NCBI GenBank assembly: GCA_905233465.1
Contig: CAJOEI010000002.1
Location: 112,654-176,653, forward strand
From: an uncultured Bacteroidaceae bacterium
GTDB lineage: Bacteria; Bacteroidota; Bacteroidia; Bacteroidales; Bacteroidaceae
DNA length: 64,000 nucleotides
Direction of reading: 5' to 3'
The notes below the pieces were generated by a model, which was given only the letters and a program-made list of their open reading frames with translations, ran no database searches and was not told the DNA's origin. Every line of letters starts with the position of its first letter. Within the stretch, counting starts at the first letter, position 1. The translations under genes and the position numbers were made by a program. Below are positions 56,613 through 64,000 of the stretch, piece after piece.

Positions 56613-59600
56613 TTAATAACCTAAAAAACTGTAATCTCCATCAAAACCATCGGGCATATCCCCATACATACCATCTGTCATGGCATCCCATGTATCTCGC
56701 TCATAGTCGTGATAATCTTCATATGAATCATATGAATTGTAATAGGACTGGTCTTCCTCTTTCTTAGGCTCCTTGAATTGCATATTTTGATACGTACATG
56801 GTAACAATTCGCATCCGTTATTATCAATCAAACCATAAAAATAACTATCCCTTTTTGATTCGTTATTTCTTCTAGATACAATTGCAACGCCATTTTCAAA
56901 ATCGGAACAATCGTCGTAATTCAACTGTTTAAATTCATCCTTGACTATGTCATAGATATAAACATCTTTTCCGTCTTCTGAATTCTTTATACACAGCACC
57001 TTCTTGTTTAGGACATACTGTAATTTGTCATAGTATGGCTCAACAATCCATTTCATATCACTATTTAAAAGGCCCCATTTGCCATGAGCTCTAACAGGAA
57101 TATAGTTGTCTTGCCATTCAGTACACCATTGTATGCCTACAGGTAAGAGAATTTCTTTTTTATTATTTGTTGATTTAATCTGTCCTTTCTCGTTTATGGG
57201 CTTTGTTCCTAAATAATATTGCCTGAAGACAAGATTCTCTTCTTCATCAAAATCTATTTGTATTTGCTCCAAATCTGTAAGTGCAAATGTCTCTGTTCCC
57301 GAATCGTCAATTATACCCTGAGAATTTCCCTTACTTACAACATGGAATCCTTTGTGCCCTTCACTACACCAATCATATCCCCTTACATGACCGTCAGTCC
57401 AGCCACTGTTGTCGTCATAATAGCGATAGAGTATATCTCCATCCAAAGAGATTTGGTTCTTGTGACGATAATCTGAAACTTCTATACCATTTTCTATCTT
57501 TTTCGCAGAATCATATACAAAATCCGTCAATTCTTTTCCATTAGATCCAATTATGCCATATTTAGTACTGGGAAAACTACTTCCTTTGATTTCTTTTTTT
57601 GCGACAATAGCTATGCCCTTAGAAAAAGGTTGAGCTTCTGAATACTGATAGTCTATTATTAAATTCCCTTTAACATCAACATACCCCCAAAGCTTGTTAT
57701 TGCACCTATCTTTTATTACATTTCTGCATACAGCAATTAGACCAGAACCAAAACCATTAATATCATCATATCTTGCTTCGAGAACTACATGACCTTGTGC
57801 ATCACACAATCCCCATTTTTCTATTTTACTAGATTTATATTTCACGCTAATGCAGAATATCAAATAATCAGTATCCATAGGCACGATACGACATGGAGAG
57901 AAATAGTTTGTTGAGAGACTTTCGGTTCCTGGCATTTCTATTCTTGACTTAATATTATTACTATAAAAAAGCAATATACCCGAATCACGATAAATATCAA
58001 AATGGGTACGGTCAGCAGTTAAACAAACGAACATCCGTTCATCCTTGTACCTCTTCACACTTTTGTAATATCCCTGGAAGAGAATTTTACCTGTTTCATT
58101 CAAGGCAAATGATTCATCTTCTTTCTTAGCAATAGAAAGACCATTATTAAAGAGTATAGGTTCATCGTAAATACATGGTATTATCATATTCAATTTTGTA
58201 TCAACAACTCCCCATTTCCCTTTGCTGTGTACAGTGAGAAAACCTTCTTTAAATTCCGTTGCGCACCAATCAAAATCCTTAGGAAGCGATATGACTTCAC
58301 CATAAAGAGGAACTTGTAATTCTCCATCATTATTTAAGTTACGCTCTTCGGGAATCCATTCACTTTCCCAATTGTCATCATATGACTCGTACCTTTCAGT
58401 ATGCCCAAATGATTTATGAGTTACTTCAAACCCATTATTAACAAATGAGATTGTTCCATATTGTCGATATGGGAATATAAGTTTTCCCGATCTATCTATA
58501 ATTGATTTGTTATATTCAGAATCATATACAACACAATAATCATCAACAAAATCCTCTACATTGTAAAATTGGCAAGAGATAACTTCGTCTCCTCGTTCGT
58601 TAATGAATCCCCATAGTTCATCTTTTGAAACTGCAGCTAAGCCTGAAGAAATTACTTCTGCAGTCTTACCATAGTCTTGCATTATAACGACTGGCGCCCC
58701 ATTATTGGGTATAATCCTGTCGCCAGATGTGTTATAGAAAATAAATCGTTCTTCATCTTCATCCCATTCTTCACGAATCTGGATATAAGGTGGCGCATCG
58801 TTGTGGGAAGAAATGAGACGTATATCATCTTCCGTGAATGGAATTATAATCTTGCCGTATATATCAACAATTCCAATGAATCCGTCTTCTTTCCGTCTAA
58901 CTTTATATAAGCCAGGATAAAAGCGTTTAACTTCACTATAATTGTTAGAGAAAGTTATAATGCCTGTTTTTTCAAATACAGCAAGATTACCATGCTTGTC
59001 CAAATAAATATCCTTTTCTTCATTGTCTACAAACTTAGCGTAACCATCTTTAAAATCTCCTATTTCGTCATTAATGCCAGATATTATAATCTCACCTTTT
59101 GTGTTAACAAATCCCCAAAAACCATCAACTATTACTTTAGCTAAGCCATCATGAAAATGCCATATCCTTTCTATGCGATTAGAATTCAAATTTAATTCTA
59201 TTCCATCAACCAAATAATTCCCATTTCGTAATAGCTTATGTGTAATGAAAACCTCATCTTTATCCTTAAACGAGACAAGAGCAACATCATCATGAAAATC
59301 ACTCACATCCAGATTGTTGGGTAAACGAATAATTTCTTCTCCTTTAGCATTAACAAATGTCCATCTCTTTTTTTCGGAAACGGCGGCCATACCTTCATGA
59401 AAATGACGTACAGACGTATATTTTGTATCGATGATTAACTCATTTTGACTATTTATGAATCCCCACAAACTATCTTGTTTAACTGGGAACAATCCTTCTG
59501 TTGGTTCAAGGACATCTGAATAAATAATAGGGGCAACAAGCTCATTATTAAAGTTTATCAATCCAGTATAGCCGTTTTTGCTAACTTTAATATAATCTTT

Positions 59601-62306
59601 TGACAAAATGACGATTTCATTATATTCGAAAGGTACAACTGATTCACCTAACTTATTAATTATACCTTTTTTTCTTAATAGCGAAGCAACTGAATAGCCA
59701 TACATAAAATCAGATACTTCATCATATATACATTCTATAATTGCATCTGTACTAATATTTATGAAGCCCCATAGATACATATTCCTTTTTCTATAAGGAG
59801 AGAAAGGACCTTCCTCTTCTTTGATAATAGCGACAGCAGCTAATCCTTCATTGAAATCTCTTCCTCTTGAATATCTTTCAGGTAAATTAACTAAAGATGT
59901 TCCGTTAATCAGCACCGTTTCATTGCAATAGTTAACGTTCTTATATATAGCCTTTCCATTCTTATCTTTACGAGATTCTGACACTAAAAGACTATTTGGT
60001 TCATTGAATTCCAGGGAGAAATACTGCGGCTCAATGACAATTTCACCTTTTTTATTAATTAAACCATATTTTCTGTTATTATAGGGATATTTATTTGTAG
60101 ATAAATACGCATATTCTCCTTTGAATGGCCCTATTTCGTCATAGTCACGTTTTCTTATGACATCTCCTTGTCTATTGACTATGCCATAAACCTTTAAAGC
60201 TCCCAGATAATCTGAAATAACAATGCAACTATCATCATAATATATTGCAGTTTTTACACTGCCAATCTCAAAAATATCGTTATCATCCAATGATATAATA
60301 TAATCTTTGTTACCAACCTTGACATGGATATGATTATTTACGACATCATCAAGGAAATCATATTTACATGGTAACACGCTAGCCCCTTGTTTGTCAATTA
60401 GCCCCCATTTGTTATTTGAAACAACTTTCGCATATTCTCCTTCAAAAGCAGAAATTGAATCATACTCTTGTGGAACATTTATCTGATAATCGCCACATTC
60501 CACTACTATATAGCCATCGTGATTAATTATCATTGACTCTAGAATCTTGTCATGCCATCTCTCTTCCTTAATAATAGCCTCGAATTGTCCATTCTCTGAA
60601 AGCCGAACATTCACATATTTGCAAGGAAGAAAGACTTTCGCCTTATAATCAATGATACCCCACCGCCCATTTCTTTCGACCTTATAAAAGCCTTTATCAA
60701 GATATGTTATTGTATTATATGCAAATTCTGAAATCTTAGTTCCATTTGTATCTATAAGTCCCCAGAATTTCCCATCATATGCGATTGATCTATCGCCGAT
60801 AAAATCGGAAACCAGACAACATTCACAGTCAACATGAATATCTTTAGAATTATGCTGACATATAAATCTGCCATTAATATCAATCTTTGATGTCTTATAA
60901 TTACTGCTACCCCAACTTCCAAAGTTTATTGAGATAGTGCTTTCACCATTCTTGAAATCTGAAAGTTCACCTCTATACTTGAAAGGAATAACCATATTAC
61001 CAGAAAGATCAATGGTTCCTTTGAGTCCATCAATATTTTCTACAATAGCATACCCCTCTGAGAAATCATGCATCCATACAATTTCCTTAGGCAATATAAT
61101 ATCTCTTTGTATTGTTTTTAATATTATACGGCCCTCCCTGTCTATTATTCTACACAAACGATTACTATATCCTTTAGAAACTTTAAAAGTTCCATCTTCA
61201 CGAACTTCTATATCATCGTTAAATCTATTAGGTACGATCAGATTATCATTCCTATCAATAATTCCATAAGAATATTTTAAGTAAAAAATGAAATAATCAT
61301 CTTTTAAGTGACTTATATTATCGTACTCTGAAGATAAATTTCCTGTGATCAAATTCAAAAGTTGCCATTTTGAATCTTTTCTTACAATTGCTATATCACC
61401 AACACATTCTTTTATTTCAGAATAAATACAATCTGCAATAATAGAACAATCCTGCTTTATTATACCGAACTTATAATTGCTTGCTATAATAGTATAATTG
61501 CCATAGTTATTTCCACACCAGTCATAGATAGTCGGCATTTCCAATATACCAGTATCAGATTCTACTATAAAACAGTTCTTAGAAGAGTCGTACAAAACTT
61601 CGTATGATTTTTCTTTAAAGCCTTTTTGGTAAATCAACTTGAATATGTCATCATGCAAATAGTTAACATTCCAATATTTAGGCTCCAAAATAACATTTCC
61701 GTTATGGTCTGCAATTCCATGTCCTACCTTTTGACCTGAAAATGTCACAAATGAATTAGGTGTAATATGAAAATACCCATAGTTCTCTAACAGCAAATCT
61801 CCTTTAAGATTGTAAAGCCACCTGCTACCGTTACCATTGCTAAAGAGTATTAACCCACATTTAATATCTTCAACTTGTCGATTATCATCATATTCTATAA
61901 TCAATTGATTGTTGTATAAAATACCATTGTGTTTGCTCTGACTGACAAAATACAAGTTGTTGTCTAATTTAAAAACAATATCGTATTTTTGGAAATCTTC
62001 ACAAAGAACATTTCCTTTGTCATCCAAAAGCATTCCCTTTGAGTCACACAAACATTTCTCCTTTACATAACACGAGTTGTACAATTCAAATATACCTTTT
62101 CTTAGTCTCTTAATGTTATAATACTTACATGGAACTATTTCTTCACCATTTTCATCTATAACGCCGTAACTGGAATTATAATCTATTCGAACAATGGCAA
62201 AACCATCTATAAAATCTGAAGAGTCACGAAATCTACAAGGTATTACAGTTCCTGTTTCAGAATTATAATATCCCCATTTACCATTCTCTTTTATATTAAT
62301 CAGCAT
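56613..62306 (-). CDS. Giant WG-repeat protein (1,897 aa)
   Basis: The chain is made almost wholly of WG (KWG-type) beta repeats such as 'NGKWGYYNSETGTVIPCRF', 'NNKWGLIDKQGASVLPCKYDF', 'DSLWGFINSQNELIIDTKYTS', 'KGKWGVVDTKLNMIIPCIYDE'. Several dozen units span residue 1 to about 1820. Longer blocks headed by 'LPxxxxW(C)' recur at wide intervals. The last 60 residues are Tyr/Asp/Glu-rich ('YNSYDSYEDYHDYERDTWD'). No signal peptide or membrane helix, so it is cytoplasmic. Codon use is very AT-rich against the rest of the window. It starts 30 nt after the SIR2 gene, in the same direction, which suggests an operon. WG repeats are thought to bind proteins or ligands; the function is unknown. Confidence 0.9.
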   Translation of the reverse strand: MLINIKENGKWGYYNSETGTVIPCRFRDSSDFIDGFAIVRIDYNSSYGVIDENGEEIVPCKYYNIKRLRKGIFELYNSCYVKEKCLCDSKGMLLDDKGNVLCEDFQKYDIVFKLDNNLYFVSQSKHNGILYNNQLIIEYDDNRQVEDIKCGLILFSNGNGSRWLYNLKGDLLLENYGYFHITPNSFVTFSGQKVGHGIADHNGNVILEPKYWNVNYLHDDIFKLIYQKGFKEKSYEVLYDSSKNCFIVESDTGILEMPTIYDWCGNNYGNYTIIASNYKFGIIKQDCSIIADCIYSEIKECVGDIAIVRKDSKWQLLNLITGNLSSEYDNISHLKDDYFIFYLKYSYGIIDRNDNLIVPNRFNDDIEVREDGTFKVSKGYSNRLCRIIDREGRIILKTIQRDIILPKEIVWMHDFSEGYAIVENIDGLKGTIDLSGNMVIPFKYRGELSDFKNGESTISINFGSWGSSNYKTSKIDINGRFICQHNSKDIHVDCECCLVSDFIGDRSIAYDGKFWGLIDTNGTKISEFAYNTITYLDKGFYKVERNGRWGIIDYKAKVFLPCKYVNVRLSENGQFEAIIKEERWHDKILESMIINHDGYIVVECGDYQINVPQEYDSISAFEGEYAKVVSNNKWGLIDKQGASVLPCKYDFLDDVVNNHIHVKVGNKDYIISLDDNDIFEIGSVKTAIYYDDSCIVISDYLGALKVYGIVNRQGDVIRKRDYDEIGPFKGEYAYLSTNKYPYNNRKYGLINKKGEIVIEPQYFSLEFNEPNSLLVSESRKDKNGKAIYKNVNYCNETVLINGTSLVNLPERYSRGRDFNEGLAAVAIIKEEEGPFSPYRKRNMYLWGFINISTDAIIECIYDEVSDFMYGYSVASLLRKKGIINKLGESVVPFEYNEIVILSKDYIKVSKNGYTGLINFNNELVAPIIYSDVLEPTEGLFPVKQDSLWGFINSQNELIIDTKYTSVRHFHEGMAAVSEKKRWTFVNAKGEEIIRLPNNLDVSDFHDDVALVSFKDKDEVFITHKLLRNGNYLVDGIELNLNSNRIERIWHFHDGLAKVIVDGFWGFVNTKGEIIISGINDEIGDFKDGYAKFVDNEEKDIYLDKHGNLAVFEKTGIITFSNNYSEVKRFYPGLYKVRRKEDGFIGIVDIYGKIIIPFTEDDIRLISSHNDAPPYIQIREEWDEDEERFIFYNTSGDRIIPNNGAPVVIMQDYGKTAEVISSGLAAVSKDELWGFINERGDEVISCQFYNVEDFVDDYCVVYDSEYNKSIIDRSGKLIFPYRQYGTISFVNNGFEVTHKSFGHTERYESYDDNWESEWIPEERNLNNDGELQVPLYGEVISLPKDFDWCATEFKEGFLTVHSKGKWGVVDTKLNMIIPCIYDEPILFNNGLSIAKKEDESFALNETGKILFQGYYKSVKRYKDERMFVCLTADRTHFDIYRDSGILLFYSNNIKSRIEMPGTESLSTNYFSPCRIVPMDTDYLIFCISVKYKSSKIEKWGLCDAQGHVVLEARYDDINGFGSGLIAVCRNVIKDRCNNKLWGYVDVKGNLIIDYQYSEAQPFSKGIAIVAKKEIKGSSFPSTKYGIIGSNGKELTDFVYDSAKKIENGIEVSDYRHKNQISLDGDILYRYYDDNSGWTDGHVRGYDWCSEGHKGFHVVSKGNSQGIIDDSGTETFALTDLEQIQIDFDEEENLVFRQYYLGTKPINEKGQIKSTNNKKEILLPVGIQWCTEWQDNYIPVRAHGKWGLLNSDMKWIVEPYYDKLQYVLNKKVLCIKNSEDGKDVYIYDIVKDEFKQLNYDDCSDFENGVAIVSRRNNESKRDSYFYGLIDNNGCELLPCTYQNMQFKEPKKEEDQSYYNSYDSYEDYHDYERDTWDAMTDGMYGDMPDGFDGDYSFLGY

Positions 62307-62336
62307 GATGATATCTTTAAAGTTAATATTGATGGA

Positions 62337-63416
62337 TTAAAGTATTTGCCAAAGGGACTGATTATTAAGGAAGCACTCCACCCCACGTTTATAAATTTGC
62401 ATACGTCGGTTTTTCCATTCGAAAAAATCATCGTGTTCTGTGTCTGATGTATATTGACTTGTGCCTATAACATTGATAAGCCTCCATTCAAAAGAAGAAC
62501 CACTAACTCTCCCATCCTCTCTTGTAATAAAACGATAGTTGACATTACGGCTATGAGTATACTGTCTAATTTGAGAATTAACATGAGGGTCATTAAATGA
62601 ATAACCTATAGTTAAAACAGTATTACATTCGCTTAAATCCTCTTCGAATGAAGAGAATGGGAAGCTAAAATGCTTATTTAGAATTCGTTGTGTCTTATTG
62701 TGCCCTGTAATTATTGGAAAGAATAAAAGATATTCTCCAGGATTTCCTCCATACGTACCTATTGCTGACTGCCTGCAACTAGTTGGAATAGATGAATGTG
62801 TGATTTCGTATTGACCATTCCGATATTCGTAGTGTAAATAGATTGAACCATGAAGATTATAGAAAGAATAATTTAACGTCCTAATCCGAGAAAAGTTATA
62901 CTCAAAGATACCATCTTTGTCTATACCACAATATAGATTTCTATTGCCCAATAATCTTTGGAGAATTTCATCATAATTCAGCGAGTAGCAACAAACATGA
63001 CTGTATTTTTCTCCTAAATAATGAAAAAGAAGTTTTAAATTATTAGCAATACAATCTGTACTCTTAACTTTTAATTCATAAGCATATACTAAATCAATAA
63101 TACAATCAATACACTTTTGATAAAGTATATATAAATCATTTACATCAAAATCAAAATTGATTTTAAAAATCTTATTTGTAAATTGAAAGTCAGAAGGTTG
63201 TGTAGAATAACTTATCACAGCCTCAATAACAGACAATAAATATTCAAAATTACCAGATTTGGAAACTTCTAATCTGTTAATTATTTCTTTCCCCACAGTA
63301 TGGGATTGAAGTATTTTCATTATTTCTTTCTTGATAGAGGAACTAGTTGGGGCACCCCACATGAGCGGAAATCCTGCACCTAATATAATTACTATTCTGT
63401 TTTTCTTTGCTTCCAT
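62337..63416 (-). CDS. SIR2-like domain protein (putative NAD-dependent effector)
   Basis: 359 residues with the SIR2-like signature: nucleotide-binding 'VIILGAGFPLMWGAPTSSSI' (GAG at 13-15), 'CYSLNYDEILQRLLG' (Asn147 and Asp149), 'FYNLHGSIY' (candidate catalytic His189) and 'TVLTIGYSFNDPHVNSQI' (271-278). This is the pattern of SIR2_2-type domains of bacterial defense proteins, many of which degrade NAD+ on infection. There is no second recognisable domain. The gene is AT-rich, starts 31 nt past the comM copy 3 stop and precedes the WG-repeat gene, its likely partner. No consensus promoter was found in the short gap. The defense role is inferred from the family. Confidence 0.87.
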   Translation of the reverse strand: MEAKKNRIVIILGAGFPLMWGAPTSSSIKKEIMKILQSHTVGKEIINRLEVSKSGNFEYLLSVIEAVISYSTQPSDFQFTNKIFKINFDFDVNDLYILYQKCIDCIIDLVYAYELKVKSTDCIANNLKLLFHYLGEKYSHVCCYSLNYDEILQRLLGNRNLYCGIDKDGIFEYNFSRIRTLNYSFYNLHGSIYLHYEYRNGQYEITHSSIPTSCRQSAIGTYGGNPGEYLLFFPIITGHNKTQRILNKHFSFPFSSFEEDLSECNTVLTIGYSFNDPHVNSQIRQYTHSRNVNYRFITREDGRVSGSSFEWRLINVIGTSQYTSDTEHDDFFEWKNRRMQIYKRGVECFLNNQSLWQIL

Positions 63417-63447
63417 TTGTAACTTAAATTATTATTCATTCAGTGTC

Positions 63448-64000
63448 TTAAATTCCTCTCTCCGCCCAGTCGCCTCGGTCAAGATTTCTGTATCCTACTG
63501 CTTCGGCGATATGCTGGCTTTGAACTCTCTCACTTCCTTCCAAGTCGGCGATGGTGCGGGCTACCTTTAATATTCTATTGTACGCACGAGCGGAGAGCTT
63601 CAGGCGCTCCATCGCCATCCGAAGGAGGTCCAAAGAACTTTCATCGGGTTCGGCGTATTGATGAATCATACGCTCGGTCATCTGGGCATTGCAGTGTATG
63701 CCCTTTTGCCCTTGGAATCGGCGTTCCTGAATCTGACGAGCCTTTAAAACCCTTTCGCGAATTACGGAAGACGGTTCTCCCGTCGGAGCTTTGGAAAGGT
63801 CGTCGTAGCTGAGTGCCGAGCACTCAACCTGGATATCGATGCGGTCGAGCAGTGGACCGCTGATTTTGTTCATGTAGCGTTGTATCTGTCCGGGCGTGCA
63901 GGCGCACTGATGGGTGGGGTCGCCATAGTAGCCACAGGGACAGGGATTCATGGAGGCTACGAACATGAACGAACAGGGATAGTCGACGGTGTAACGGGCG
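63448..64000 (-). CDS. comM: ComM/YifB Mg-chelatase-like AAA+ ATPase, 5' part outside window (copy 3)
   Basis: The frame is open to the window edge ('[57 protein letters not shown]...') and ends '...HIAEAVGYRNLDRGDWAERGI'. This is the C-terminal third of a ComM-type ATPase, a family linked to branch migration during natural transformation. No damage is seen in this part, so it may be the working copy. It differs clearly from copies 1 and 2 (for example 'VECSALSYDDLSKAPTG' against '[18 protein letters not shown]'). Confidence 0.88.
   Translation of the reverse strand, partial: ARYTVDYPCSFMFVASMNPCPCGYYGDPTHQCACTPGQIQRYMNKISGPLLDRIDIQVECSALSYDDLSKAPTGEPSSVIRERVLKARQIQERRFQGQKGIHCNAQMTERMIHQYAEPDESSLDLLRMAMERLKLSARAYNRILKVARTIADLEGSERVQSQHIAEAVGYRNLDRGDWAERGI

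Overview
The window comes from a Bacteroidales chromosome, most likely Prevotella or a close relative. Supporting signs are TAnnTTTG promoter boxes, little Shine-Dalgarno signal, a PorZ-type type IX secretion protein, a DUF5686 outer-membrane protein, short C-terminal sorting tails of the 'YDLQGR' kind, a three-subunit fumarate reductase, and core gene orders typical of the group. No rRNA was seen. One tRNA (Gln, TTG) is present.

Layout. 1-5.4 kb: SRPBCC protein (5' end cut off), argH, a Cys-rich lipoprotein, upp, a bleomycin-hydrolase-like peptidase and a GT11-like glycosyltransferase. 5.4-15 kb: DUF5686 protein, tRNA-Gln with a strong terminator, xerD, an ECF sigma factor with a likely anti-sigma partner and a membrane protein, topoisomerase IV subunit A with a repetitive acidic tail, and a DUF3316-like protein. 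15-23 kb: a VanZ-like protein convergent with a minus-strand run (flippase, SpmA-SpmB fusion, trmB, ilvE, xseB, alaS). 23-35 kb: MerR regulator, uxaA, a REP-associated tyrosine transposase (RAYT)-like gene, frdCAB, a CoA-transferase, an SH3 outer-membrane protein and a secreted pectate lyase. 35-51.7 kb: sugar kinase-like gene, large surface protein, glmM, a Rid-like gene, an acyltransferase with an in-frame TAG, leuS, a YitT protein, rdgB, porZ and sufS. 51.7-64 kb: an accessory region, all on the minus strand.

The accessory region holds three diverged copies of the 3' part of a comM/yifB-type Mg-chelatase-like ATPase gene. Between them lie a frameshifted SGNH-esterase gene, a frameshifted rhuM-like gene, and a very AT-rich pair made of a SIR2-domain protein and a 1,897-residue WG-repeat protein. 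The SIR2-WG pair is my best candidate for an undescribed system, possibly anti-phage. The comM copies suggest repeated insertion at, or recombination through, the 3' end of that gene.

A second theme is repeat DNA. Three intergenic arrays of 14-17 bp palindromes share an almost exact 22 bp spacing although their sequences differ. One of them lies directly upstream of the RAYT-like gene. C/G-rich palindromic elements and AT-rich intergenic-type microrepeats also sit in frame inside several coding sequences (VanZ, Rid-like, the large surface protein, comM copy 2, leuS, uxaA, trmB, and two signal peptides). All functional calls come from reading the translations; no database search was run.
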